64,000 nt of DNA, from positions 1,488,001-1,552,000 of the forward strand of contig NZ_JANAVO010000001.1 in assembly GCF_024213555.1 (NCBI RefSeq). The letters are read 5' to 3'. Below the pieces are notes generated by a model, which was not told where the DNA came from, made no database searches, and saw only the letters and a list, made by a program, of their open reading frames with translations. The translations under genes were made by a program, and so were the position numbers. The DNA comes from Allokutzneria sp. A3M-2-11 16. Lineage in GTDB: Bacteria; Actinomycetota; Actinomycetes; Mycobacteriales; Pseudonocardiaceae. Positions 56,500 through 64,000 of the stretch are shown one piece after another. The number at the start of each line of letters is the position of its first letter. Position 1 is the stretch's first letter.

Positions 56500-56994
56500 T
56501 CAGACCTTGACGGTCACGTTGACGGTCTTGCCCTTGACGGTCTTGACGAAGTCGCGCTTCTTGTCGACGCCGATGTACCAGGTCGACTGACCGCAGCTGG
56601 TGCCCGCGTACACGATCTCCTGGACAGCGCCCTCGCCCGGGATGTGCGACGGGCCGGTGTACGGGTTCTGGGTGACGTTGATGCCGTCGACGCTGACCCG
56701 GATGAACGCCTTGCCCTTGACGGTGAGCTTGCCCTCGCCGGAGACCGGACCCGGCTTCTCACCGGCGGGCAGGTACGCGACCTCGCGGACCGAACCCTCG
56801 ACCTTGCAGTTGTAGTTGAAGACGACGCCGATGCCGCCCTTGTCCGCCGAGTGGAAGACGTCCTTGAGGGAGTTGCCCTCGGTGCAGTTCGCGGCGGCCG
56901 GAGCGGGCGCGGCGTTCGCGATCGGGGCGACACCGGCGCCCAGAGCAGCGATCAGGGCGCCACCTGCGGCGAGGCGGGAAAGCAGCGAGGTCAT
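56500..56994 (-). CDS. Secreted protein of tandem array (copy 1, first of operon)
   Basis: 164 residues from ATG 56994 (AAAGGAAG upstream); the frame extends to 57075 without a better start. Signal peptide MTSLLSRLAAGGALIAALGA, mature domain from NCTEGNSLKDVF with a second Cys in VFNYNCKVEG. Conserved blocks are KLTVKGKAFIRVSV, YTGPSHIPGEGAVQEIVYAG and GQSTWYIGVDKKRDF. A third Cys (TSCGQS) is unique to this copy. The promoter lies in the AT-richer intergenic region upstream. Function is unknown. Confidence 0.9.
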   Translation of the reverse strand: MTSLLSRLAAGGALIAALGAGVAPIANAAPAPAAANCTEGNSLKDVFHSADKGGIGVVFNYNCKVEGSVREVAYLPAGEKPGPVSGEGKLTVKGKAFIRVSVDGINVTQNPYTGPSHIPGEGAVQEIVYAGTSCGQSTWYIGVDKKRDFVKTVKGKTVNVTVKV

Positions 56995-57359
56995 CGTCTT
57001 CCTTTCAGCTGTGGCGCCTGGGGTGCGCCGGACAAGAACGACTGAACCACACGTTGTTGGAAAATTGGCAACCAAACCGTGTGACCAAGATGACGCATGC
57101 CCACAGAGCGGAATACTCGCTAGTAAGCGTGTCCCTTCAGGCAGTTGTGACCATCGTCACCGCGAGCCCCAACCTCAAGAAACGGTTAATGACCTGCGGT
57201 TTTGCTGAAATTTGCACTTCGGGCACGAGCGAAGGATCTTGAAGTGGCCCATGCGCCGACATGGAAAATCTTCCACATGACGTCGCTATTATATTACGTG
57301 TGTTTCCGAATAGTGGGAATACACTCCCGTCATGTGGATTCGGCTCCTAGGCTCGTTCG
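56995..57359. other. AT-richer intergenic region between divergent secreted-protein operon and MFS gene
   Basis: 365 bp with lower GC than the rest of the window and no supported gene. It contains a short run CTATTATATTACGTG (57286-57300), an inverted repeat TGGAA-AATC-TTCCA (57262-57275) and a loose dyad GTGTTTCC...GGGAATACAC (57299-57323). TAGGCT (57348-57353) is the probable -10 of the MFS gene. The other promoter should serve the secreted-protein operon. Confidence 0.55.
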
Positions 57360-58526
57360 ATGATCACGCGCCCCGATCGGTACCGCTGGGTCGTGCTCGC
57401 GGCGGGAGCCCTCGGGCAGGGCGCGAACGCCTCCTACTTCCTCGGCCTGCCGGTGCTCATCCCGCAGCTGCGCGACCACTTCGCGCTGTCCCTGCCGCAG
57501 GCGGGGCTCCTGGTCGGCGCGGTCAACCTGGGCACGATGCTGACGCTGGTGCTCTGGGGCGCCAGCGCGGACCGCTTCGGGGAACGGCCGGTGATGGCCA
57601 TCGGTCTGCTCGCGGCTGCCCTGTGCCTGGCCGGAGCGGCGGCGGCCGACGACGTGCTGTTCGCCGCGCTGGCGCTGCTCGGCGCCGGGGCGTTCGGGGC
57701 GAGCGCGAACGCGGCGAGCGGGCGAGCCGTGATGATCTGGTTCCCGGCCGGTCAGCGCGGCATCGCGATGGGGGTGCGGCAGTGCGCCACCCCGGCGGGC
57801 GCGGCGCTCTCCGCGCTCGTGCTGCCGCTGGCCGCGCACGCCGGCGGTGTCCCGCTCGCCTTCCTGGTGCTGGCCGCGATCAGCGTGATCGCCGCGATCG
57901 CGGTCGTGATCTGGGTCCGCGAGCCGGAGGGCGCGGTGCGGGCGCCGAAGGACAGCGGCGCCGGTGAGGTGCTGCGCTCCCCCAGGTTGTGGCGGCTCAG
58001 CCTGGCCAGCGCGTGCCTGGTGATCCCGCAGTTCACCACCGCGGCGCTGCTGGTCGAGCTGTTCCACGAGCACCGCGGCGTGAGCCTGGCCGTCGCTTCG
58101 ACCCTGCTCGCCGTCGCCCAGCTGTTGGGCGCGGGCGGGCGGCTGTTCAACGGCGCGTGGTCCGACCGGGTGCGGAGCAGGCTCGGCCCGCTGCGCACCG
58201 TCTCGGTGCTGATCGCCGCGTCGCTGGCGCTGGTGGCGTTGCTGGACTGGGGAAACGTGGCCGTGCCGGTGCTCGCGGTGGTGGCGGTGGCGGCCACCGC
58301 GCTGTCGCTGAGCTGGAACGGGCTGGCGTTCACCGCGGCCGGGGAGATGGCGCCCGAGGGCCGGAGCGGCACGGCGCTGGGCTTCCAGAACACGGCCAAC
58401 TACCTGGCGGCGGCGATCGCACCGGGCATCGCGGGTTGGCTGGCCGCGGAGGTGTCGTGGCCAGTGGCGTTCGCGGTGGGCGGCGGGGCCGCGGTGCTGA
58501 GCCTGGTGTTGCTGCGCAAGCTCTGA
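57360..58526 (+). CDS. MFS transporter
   Basis: 388 residues from ATG 57360, leaderless (TAGGCT ends 6 nt upstream). Twelve hydrophobic helices are visible. The loop between helices 2 and 3 has GASADRFGERPVMAIGL, the MFS motif A. The second half repeats the pattern (NGAWSDRVRSRLGPLRT). It resembles the cyanate/nitrate-type or aromatic-compound MFS permeases of about 390 residues. The substrate is unknown. Another MFS gene follows 43 bp later with its own start signal. Confidence 0.92.
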   Translation: MITRPDRYRWVVLAAGALGQGANASYFLGLPVLIPQLRDHFALSLPQAGLLVGAVNLGTMLTLVLWGASADRFGERPVMAIGLLAAALCLAGAAAADDVLFAALALLGAGAFGASANAASGRAVMIWFPAGQRGIAMGVRQCATPAGAALSALVLPLAAHAGGVPLAFLVLAAISVIAAIAVVIWVREPEGAVRAPKDSGAGEVLRSPRLWRLSLASACLVIPQFTTAALLVELFHEHRGVSLAVASTLLAVAQLLGAGGRLFNGAWSDRVRSRLGPLRTVSVLIAASLALVALLDWGNVAVPVLAVVAVAATALSLSWNGLAFTAAGEMAPEGRSGTALGFQNTANYLAAAIAPGIAGWLAAEVSWPVAFAVGGGAAVLSLVLLRKL

Positions 58527-58569
58527 ATATCGGTTGCCGGGTCGGACGGGCGCGGCGACAGTTCGCCTC

Positions 58570-59829
58570 ATGCGCGATCTTCCGGGGGCGTTCCGCCGCG
58601 TGTGGGCGGGCGAGTCGGTCTCCATGCTCGGGGACTACAGCTACGACGTGGTCTTCGCGTGGCTGGTGCTGTCCACCACCGGGTCCACGAACGCGACCCT
58701 GGCCGCCGTCATGGTCTCGATCGCGGTGCCGCGCGGCGCGTTGTTGCTGGTCGGCGGCGCGGTCACGGACAGGCTGTCGCCGCGCGCGGTCATGCTGCTC
58801 TCCCACCTGGTGCGCGGCGGCTCCGTGCTCGCGCTCGCGGTGCTCAACGCCACCGGGACCATCGCGATCTGGCACTTCTTCGTCTTCGGCGTGCTGTCGG
58901 GCATCGCCGAGGCGTTCTTCTGGCCCGCGAGCACGAGCATCCTGCCGTCGCTGGTCACCGACGAGCAGCTGCCGAAGGCCAACGCGCTGCTCGGGATGAG
59001 CGAGCAGTTCGGCCGCCTCGCCGGGCCGATCGCGGGCGGCGTGCTGGTCGCGCTGGGCAATACGACCACGGCGATGTTGGTGAACGCGGCGACGTTCTTG
59101 TTCGCGGCGTTCACATTGAGCGGCGCGCCGAAGGGGACACCGGCGGAGCGGCCGGAAACCCCGTTGTGGCGCGAGATCGGCGTCGGTCTGCGCTACGCCC
59201 GCGACAACGTCGAGATGCGGATCGTGCTGCTGCTGGTCACCGCGGCCACGCTGGCCTATGCCGGGCTGTTCGCCGTCGGACTGCCCGCGCTCGCGAAGGA
59301 GCTCTCCGGCAGTCCGATCGCGCTCGGCGTGCTCGTGGCGTCGTGGGGGCTCGGCCAGCTGGTCGGTGCGCTCAGCGCCTCGGTCACCGGGCTGCCGCAG
59401 CGATGGGGCTTGTTGATCATCGGCATGACGCTGTGCGAGGGCTTGGCCTTCGCGCTCGTCGGTTTCCTGCCGAGCGTGTGGGGTGCGGCCGTGGTGCTCG
59501 CGGTGCTCGGCGTCGGAGTCGCGTATTCCAGCGACGTGGCGCTGCCCGCGTTCATCCAGAGCACCGCGCCGCGCGAGCTGCTCGGCCGCGTGAACAGCAT
59601 CGTCGACCTGCCGAGGATGACCCTCGACTCCGTCTCGATCGCGCTGATGGGCGTGCTGGTCGCGATCGACGTGCAGTGGGCGTTCGTGCTCGCGGCGCTG
59701 CCGATGCTCGCGGTCGGCATCGGGCTGGCGCTCAGCCGGACGGCTCGGGGGATGCGCGCAGGGCATGCCCGTGGGGCCTCGTTCGATGAGAGCCGGGATT
59801 CAGGTCGTTCCTGGCAAGACGGCGGGTAG
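58570..59829 (+). CDS. MFS exporter (MFS_3/EntS-like)
   Basis: 419 residues from ATG 58570; GACAGT (58557-58562) ends 7 nt upstream. The N-terminus FRRVWAGESVSMLGDYSYDV and the motif GAVTDRLSPRAVMLLSHLVR are typical of the MFS_3 group that includes EntS and macrolide exporters. There are twelve helices, a central loop around APKGTPAERPETPLWRE, and a C-terminal cytoplasmic tail. It is probably a drug or siderophore exporter. No siderophore genes are nearby. Confidence 0.92.
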   Translation: MRDLPGAFRRVWAGESVSMLGDYSYDVVFAWLVLSTTGSTNATLAAVMVSIAVPRGALLLVGGAVTDRLSPRAVMLLSHLVRGGSVLALAVLNATGTIAIWHFFVFGVLSGIAEAFFWPASTSILPSLVTDEQLPKANALLGMSEQFGRLAGPIAGGVLVALGNTTTAMLVNAATFLFAAFTLSGAPKGTPAERPETPLWREIGVGLRYARDNVEMRIVLLLVTAATLAYAGLFAVGLPALAKELSGSPIALGVLVASWGLGQLVGALSASVTGLPQRWGLLIIGMTLCEGLAFALVGFLPSVWGAAVVLAVLGVGVAYSSDVALPAFIQSTAPRELLGRVNSIVDLPRMTLDSVSIALMGVLVAIDVQWAFVLAALPMLAVGIGLALSRTARGMRAGHARGASFDESRDSGRSWQDGG

Positions 59830-59923
59830 GCCGCGTACCGGTGTTGTACGTGGGCTGCCCGGCGACGCAGCCAGGGGCGGGCTGAGCCCGGCTATCGCGA
59901 ACACGGGCTCCACGGGCATGCCC

Positions 59924-60817
59924 TCAGTTGTGCTGCTCGCGGGAGGCCAGGTCGCTCCAGAACTCGCGGAGCTTCCCGTAGCGCTCGGCGGCCAGCTCGG
60001 CGTTGCCGGTCTCCAGCGCGCTCAGCGCGACCTGGACGTCCTCCGCCGAGGTGTCCTCGGTCAGCTCAGCGTCCTCCAGCAGCTGGACCAGGCCGCCGTA
60101 GTCCAGCTCGATCACCGAGTTCGCGTCGAAGTGCGCCAGCCAGCGGGAGGTGTCCCGGAGGATGCGGGCGGGCCCCTCCTCGCCGAGGGTCGCCGCGACC
60201 ACGGCGTGCGCCTCCTCAGCGCGGCGGCGCGCGTCGGTCATGGAGATCAGCCAGTGCACGCTGCGCTCGGCGTCCGTGCGCTCCTTCAGGACCACCTTGC
60301 GGGCACCCGGGTCGACCAGCGCGAACCACGGCAGCGGCACGGTCCACGTGGAGGAGACGACGTGGGCGGCCCGGCGCGGCAGGTTGCTCAGCGCCGCCGA
60401 CGCCCTGGCCTTGACCACCTCGACCGGCATCGGCAGGGCCGCGTCGACCAGCGGTCCGACCGAGTTGGCCAGGAAGCCCATCACGCCGGCGGCGGCGCGG
60501 GGGCGGAGGTCGAGCGGGCAGACGAGCGGGGACTCCTCGGCCTCGACCGCGTCCGCGCCGGGTGCCTCGGCGGCGGGCAGCGTGATCACGTCGAGCCTGC
60601 GGAGCGCGCCCTCGCCCTCGGCGTTGTCGCCGGGCAGCAGGCGGGCCGGGGCGGATAACTGTGTCCTAAGCCACAGTTCGCGCTCCCGATCGGCCACCTG
60701 GGACCTGGTGAGACCACCTCCGTTGCGCAACGCGTGCTCGACCTGGGAACGAAACGCGCCCTCCAAGGAGGACAACGGCTCGTACACCCGGAGATAGGCG
60801 ACGAACGGACGGGGCAC
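59924..60817 (-). CDS. Conserved hypothetical protein
   Basis: 297 residues from GTG 60817. CACGAT on the minus strand ends 6 nt upstream, so it is probably leaderless. The protein is soluble and mixed alpha/beta with VAYLRVYEPLSSLEGAFRSQ at the start, a middle part with WTVPLPWFALVDPGARKVVL and a helical end (LSALETGNAELAAERYGKLR). I recognise no domain, active site or signal peptide. It lies between a convergent MFS gene and the divergent DUF3073 gene, with no functional clue from context. Confidence 0.85.
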   Translation of the reverse strand: MPRPFVAYLRVYEPLSSLEGAFRSQVEHALRNGGGLTRSQVADRERELWLRTQLSAPARLLPGDNAEGEGALRRLDVITLPAAEAPGADAVEAEESPLVCPLDLRPRAAAGVMGFLANSVGPLVDAALPMPVEVVKARASAALSNLPRRAAHVVSSTWTVPLPWFALVDPGARKVVLKERTDAERSVHWLISMTDARRRAEEAHAVVAATLGEEGPARILRDTSRWLAHFDANSVIELDYGGLVQLLEDAELTEDTSAEDVQVALSALETGNAELAAERYGKLREFWSDLASREQHN

Positions 60818-60995
60818 GGGGGAATCGTGCCATGCGGTCTCAAGGGGGTCACAACCGTGTCAGGAGGCGCCGCCCGGAGCGCCGTGCCGCGTCGCATTCC
60901 GGGGCCTGAGCACGGTACGGTGACTGCCAGGAAACGAGTCGAGACGTGCGGGGCCACCACTGGTCGCCCCCGTCCCTGTATGAGGGGGTCGAGCC

Positions 60996-61196
60996 ATGGG
61001 GCGCGGCCGTGCAAAGGCCAAGCAGACGAAGGTGGCCCGGGAGCTCAAGTACCACACCCCTCCCGCCGACTTCGATGCGCTGCAGCGCGAGCTGTCCGGG
61101 TCCGGTGACGAGCAGCCTTCTCCGGCGAAGCCCGTCGAGGACGACGAGGACGACGATCCGTACGAGGACAGGTACGCGGACAAGTACCGCGACTGA
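60996..61196 (+). CDS. DUF3073 small protein
   Basis: 66 residues from ATG 60996. The strongly conserved start MGRGRAKAKQTKVARELKY is the DUF3073 signature, followed by a short conserved LQREL and an acidic disordered tail (EDDEDDDPYEDRYADKYRD). It is widespread in actinobacteria; function is unknown, though the basic head and acidic tail suggest nucleic-acid or ribosome contact. A hairpin terminator follows. Confidence 0.93.
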   Translation: MGRGRAKAKQTKVARELKYHTPPADFDALQRELSGSGDEQPSPAKPVEDDEDDDPYEDRYADKYRD

Positions 61197-61215
61197 CCCT
61201 CTCCGCAACGCACAT

Positions 61216-61251
61216 CAGGGCCGTTCCACCACTCTTGGCGGGACGGCCCTG
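61216..61251 (+). terminator. Hairpin after DUF3073
   Basis: CAGGGCCGT (61216-61224) pairs with ACGGCCCTG (61243-61251), extended imperfectly inward, 20 bp after the DUF3073 stop. It is followed by the palindromic repeat region. Confidence 0.7.
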
Positions 61252-61276
61252 AGAACGTTGCCCACGGTGGTTGGGC

Positions 61277-61386
61277 GGTCTTCAAGTACCCCCCACCCCA
61301 CCGCCAGCCGTCTTCAACCGCACCCAACCCCGCAGTTGGCGGCACTTACCGATCGCTGCCGCCCAGGTTCGGCGTACTTGAAGACC
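61277..61386. repeat. Intergenic palindromic repeat, copy 2
   Basis: This 110-bp element is bounded by exact 13-bp inverted ends GGTCTTCAAGTAC (61277-61289) and GTACTTGAAGACC (61374-61386). It contains a GATCGCT core and an internal GTCTTCAA. It has the same length and ends as copy 3. The 87 bp between copies 2 and 3 also carry related sequence (CAACCCTGCGCTGGGACCGA), so the region is a mosaic. Confidence 0.85.
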
Positions 61387-61473
61387 GCCCAACCCTGCGC
61401 TGGGACCGATCACCGATCGCGGCGACCCCAGGTGCGCGTACGCAGTCGGCGACTTCTGCGGCCGGGGTTCGGG

Positions 61474-61583
61474 GGTCTTCAAGTACGCCCTACCCCCGTC
61501 CCAGCGATCGCTAACTGCCACTAACCCCGGGGTTAGTGGCAGTTAGCGATCGCTGTGGCCCGGGTTCGTTGTACTTGAAGACC
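61474..61583. repeat. Intergenic palindromic repeat, copy 3, with a 54-bp perfect palindrome
   Basis: A 110-bp element with the same 13-bp inverted ends (61474-61486 and 61571-61583). Its centre (61502-61555) is a perfect palindrome with 27-bp arms and no loop: CAGCGATCGCTAACTGCC... mirrored to ...GGCAGTTAGCGATCGCTG. It lies between convergent genes (DUF3073 and iolD). I see nothing else in 61587-61633 besides a partial repeat of the flanking CAACC...GCTGGGAC sequence. Confidence 0.9.
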
Positions 61584-61633
61584 GGCCAACCTTGTGCTGG
61601 GACGGGGCGTTGGGTGCGGTGAAGACGCGGGGG

Positions 61634-63517
61634 TTAGTTGGACAGGTAGCGGACTTGGTGGGTGCGGGCGTTCTGGGCCTCGCGGTGGGCTTGGGTGATC
61701 TCGGTGCGGTGCGCCGTTTCGGGTACGCCGACCTCCCACCAAGCTCCGGCTTCCGTCCACGACGACGGGTGGGTCCGCACCAGGACCACGACCGGGCGGC
61801 GCTCCTGGAGTGCCTGCTCGCGGGCTGCCGTGTACGCCGGGCCGACGTCGTCGAGGGTGTCTGCCTGGATCACTCCGCAGCCCAGTGCGGCGGCGTGTGC
61901 GCCGAAGTCGACGCGGCGCTTGGTGCTGTCTGTGCCCTTGCTTGTCACAGTGCGGCAATCCTTGAACATGTTGTTGAAGGCTGCGCCGCCTTGGCCTTGT
62001 TGGAGGCGGGCGATCACCGCGTAGCCGTCGTTGTCGCAGACCACCGCGACCAGGGGGTGCCCGGCGAACGCGGCGGAGAACAGCTCGGAGTTCATCATCA
62101 GGTACGAGCCGTCGCCGAGAAGCGTCGTGACGACGCCCTCGGGGTGGGTTTCCGCGCGGGCCATCGCCGCACCCCAGGCCCCGGCGAGCTCGTAGCCCAT
62201 GCAGGAGAAGCCGTACTCGACGTCCATCGTCGCGGCGCCGAGCGCGCGCCAGCCACCGATCAGCTCGCCGGGCAGGCCGCCCGACGCGGTCATGACGTAG
62301 TCCTGCTCGTGGGCGTTGTCGTTGACCGCGCCGACGACCTGGGCGTAGGTCGGCAAGCCGTCCGTTCCTTGACGGAGGCTGTCAACGTGCGCGTCCCACT
62401 TGCCGCGCTCGTGGGAGCCGGAGACCGTCCACGGGTCGTCGGCCTTCCAGTCACCGAGCGCGCGGTTCAGCTCGCGCAGCCCCTCCGCGGCGTCCGCGAC
62501 CACGGCGAGCGAGCCGTGCTTGACGGCGTCGAAGCGGGCGGCGTTGATCGAGATGATCTTGGCTTCGGGGTGGAAGACCGTCCACGAAGCCGTGGTGAAG
62601 TCCTGCAGGCGGGTGCCGACCGCGATCACCACGTCGGCCTTGGCCGCGAGCGTGTTCGCCGACGACGAGCCGGTGACGCCGAGCGGCCCCGCGTGCAGCC
62701 GGTGGTCGTGCGGGACCAGGGTGCGGCCCGCGGTGGTCTCGGTGATCGGGACGCCGTGGGTCTGGGCGAACTCCAGCACCTTGCCTCCCGCGCCGGAGTA
62801 CCGGACGCCGCCGCCGACCACGAGCAGCGGGCGCTTCGCGTTCTTCAGCAGCTCGGCGGCGCGCTCGACCGAGCGGGAGTCGGGGCGGGGGCGGGTGATG
62901 TGGTGCACGACGGGCGCGAACAGCGACTCCGGGAAGTCGAACGCCTCGCCCTGCACGTCCTGCGGCAGCGCGAGGGTCACCGGACCGCAGTCGGCGGGGT
63001 CGGTGAGCACGCGTGCGGCCTGCGGGAGCGCGGCGAGCAGCTGCTCCGGCTTGGTGATCCGGTCGAAGTAGCGGCTCACCGCGCGGAACGCGTCGTTGAC
63101 GGTGAGCGTGCCGTCGCCGAAGTGCTCGACCTGCTGGAGGACGGGGTCGGGCGCGCGGCTGGCGAAGGTGTCGCCGGGCAGCAGCAACACGGGCAGCCGG
63201 TTGGCGTGCGCGACGCCCGCCGCGGTGACCATGTTGAGCGCGCCGGGGCCGATGGAGGACGTGGCCACCATGACCTGGCGGCGGTGGGTGGCCTTGGCGT
63301 AGCCGATCGCGGCGAGCGCCATGCCCTGCTCGTTCTGCCCGCGCCAGACCGGGATCTCGTCGCGGTGCTCTTCGAGCGCGTTGCCGACGCCGAGCACGTT
63401 GCCGTGCCCGAAGATCGCGAACACACCGGGGAACAGCGGCGCCTGCGAGCCGTCGAGCAGCTCCGTGCGCTGGGCGATCAGCCATCGAACCAGCGCCTGG
63501 GCCGTGGTGAGCCGCAC
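61634..63517 (-). CDS. iolD: 3D-(3,5/4)-trihydroxycyclohexane-1,2-dione hydrolase
   Basis: 627 residues from GTG 63517 (AGGAGGTAATGAC upstream). A ThDP-dependent enzyme: the N-terminal PYR domain has FGHGNVLGVGNALEEH and the catalytic Glu in RGQNEQGMALAAIGYAKA. The C-terminal PP domain has LGDGSYLMMNSELFSAA, the ThDP/Mg motif GDGS...N. Length and sequence fit IolD, which opens the cyclohexane ring in myo-inositol breakdown to give 5-deoxy-glucuronate. It is 4 bp downstream of iolB, so the inositol operon continues off the right edge. Confidence 0.95.
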   Translation of the reverse strand: MRLTTAQALVRWLIAQRTELLDGSQAPLFPGVFAIFGHGNVLGVGNALEEHRDEIPVWRGQNEQGMALAAIGYAKATHRRQVMVATSSIGPGALNMVTAAGVAHANRLPVLLLPGDTFASRAPDPVLQQVEHFGDGTLTVNDAFRAVSRYFDRITKPEQLLAALPQAARVLTDPADCGPVTLALPQDVQGEAFDFPESLFAPVVHHITRPRPDSRSVERAAELLKNAKRPLLVVGGGVRYSGAGGKVLEFAQTHGVPITETTAGRTLVPHDHRLHAGPLGVTGSSSANTLAAKADVVIAVGTRLQDFTTASWTVFHPEAKIISINAARFDAVKHGSLAVVADAAEGLRELNRALGDWKADDPWTVSGSHERGKWDAHVDSLRQGTDGLPTYAQVVGAVNDNAHEQDYVMTASGGLPGELIGGWRALGAATMDVEYGFSCMGYELAGAWGAAMARAETHPEGVVTTLLGDGSYLMMNSELFSAAFAGHPLVAVVCDNDGYAVIARLQQGQGGAAFNNMFKDCRTVTSKGTDSTKRRVDFGAHAAALGCGVIQADTLDDVGPAYTAAREQALQERRPVVVLVRTHPSSWTEAGAWWEVGVPETAHRTEITQAHREAQNARTHQVRYLSN

Positions 63518-63521
63518 GTCA

Positions 63522-64000
63522 TTACCTCCTGGGGGTCGCGCTGGTGACGGGGCAGCGGGGGTCGGTGGGGGTGGTGTCCCAGGTGGCCCTGATCCACGTG
63601 TGCGCGGGATCGTCGCAGAACGCCATGGAACGCTCCTCCCCCGGACCGGCGAGGACGTTGAGGTAGTACATCGGGTAGCCGGGCGCGGCGACGCACGGGC
63701 CGTGATACCCGCGCGGGATGAGGAAAACGTCGCCGTCGCGAACGGTCACGTCCTCGTCGATCTCGCCGTCTCCGGTGTAGGTGCGGTGGAAGCCGAAGCC
63801 TTCGCGCGACGGCGTCATCCCGTCCCGCGCGGCGATGCGGAAGTAGTAGATCTCCTCGTTCACCACCTCGCACGGCTCCGAGTCGTCGTGCTTGTGCGGC
63901 GGGTAGGAGGACCAGTTGCCGTCCGGGGTGATCAGCTCGCAGGCGTTGAGCTTGTCCGCGTGGTCCCAGACGCCGGGGGTGCCGAAGTTGGTGACCTGGC
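63522..64000 (-). CDS. iolB: 5-deoxy-glucuronate isomerase (partial, continues beyond window)
   Basis: The C-terminal 159 residues are in the window; the 5' end lies past 64000. The cupin-fold IolB blocks are visible: WSSYPPHKHDDSEPCEVVNE, EEIYYFRI, GFGFHRTYTGDGEIDE and VFLIPRGYHGPCVAAPGYPM, with metal-binding His residues in PPHKHDD and the PRGYHG loop. It converts 5-deoxy-glucuronate to 2-deoxy-5-keto-gluconate in inositol catabolism. It precedes iolD in the same operon. Confidence 0.93.
   Translation of the reverse strand, partial: QVTNFGTPGVWDHADKLNACELITPDGNWSSYPPHKHDDSEPCEVVNEEIYYFRIAARDGMTPSREGFGFHRTYTGDGEIDEDVTVRDGDVFLIPRGYHGPCVAAPGYPMYYLNVLAGPGEERSMAFCDDPAHTWIRATWDTTPTDPRCPVTSATPRR

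Noticed and set aside
61592-63547. 651-codon open frame antisense to iolD
   Set aside because: iolD has all ThDP motifs; this is a compositional shadow.
1-64000. Insertion sequences, prophage or CRISPR arrays
   Set aside because: No transposase, integrase, phage structural gene or regularly spaced direct-repeat array was found on either strand.

Overview
The window is high-GC DNA from a mycothiol-producing filamentous-type actinobacterium, most likely a member of the Pseudonocardiales. The evidence is GTG/ATG starts with very GC-rich third positions, mshD (mycothiol synthase), a glnR-mshD pair, DUF3073, an LmeA-like protein, an RsiG/AmfC-like protein, ESX-type small proteins and actinobacterial PHO boxes. 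From memory, the order phoU, pstB, mshD, glnR, lmeA-like, thioredoxin, sulfurtransferase, DUF1416, nitrobindin, pabC-like, ygfZ-like follows the Rv0821c to Rv0811c neighbourhood of Mycobacterium tuberculosis. Nothing in the window looks like a prophage, transposon or CRISPR array. Layout, left part: the end of an MFS transporter; an ABC-2 exporter divergent from a DesK/NarL-type two-component pair (0.2-3.7 kb); a MacAB-like adaptor/ATPase/permease operon (3.8-7.3 kb); a beta-lactamase-like hydrolase; a GT1 glycosyltransferase; an HxlR regulator with a short-chain dehydrogenase-like partner; a translationally coupled ESX-like cassette of four genes (10.9-13.4 kb); an OmpR-type two-component system divergent from an MmpL transporter (13.8-18.1 kb); a DprA-like gene coupled to a ComF-like gene broken by an in-frame TAG (18.3-20.0 kb); a large helicase-associated-domain protein; and a GntR/UTRA repressor with its own operators and a small target gene (22.4-23.5 kb). 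Layout, right part: tRNA-Lys, an L,D-transpeptidase and lysA (24.3-27.4 kb); dusB; a GGDEF protein; a very long LCP ligase; phoU; two Uma2 nucleases with matching operators; pstSCAB with a PHO box (37.3-41.2 kb); mshD-glnR; an envelope/sulfur block (43.7-47.7 kb) whose sulfurtransferase operon is preceded by a Cys-containing leader peptide; nitrobindin; an SGNH hydrolase; pabC, a Fur-family gene and ygfZ; an RsiG-like c-di-GMP-binding protein; asparaginase; a tandem array of four related secreted proteins (54.9-57.0 kb); two MFS transporters; DUF3073; and the myo-inositol genes iolD and partial iolB. Linked functions are phosphate uptake and its control (PHO box, pst, phoU), sulfur/cysteine handling, cell-wall assembly (LCP, L,D-transpeptidase, lysA, LmeA-like) and c-di-GMP signalling (a GGDEF synthase and an RsiG-like reader). 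Many genes appear leaderless: a -10 hexamer of the form nAnnnT lies 6-8 nt before the start codon and there is no Shine-Dalgarno sequence. The main unexplained signals are an intergenic palindromic repeat family with GGTCTTCAAGTAC / GTACTTGAAGACC ends, seen only between convergent genes; a strongly over-represented palindrome GTCCA-N3-TGGAC (seven exact copies); the TAG-interrupted ComF-like gene; and the secreted paralogue array.
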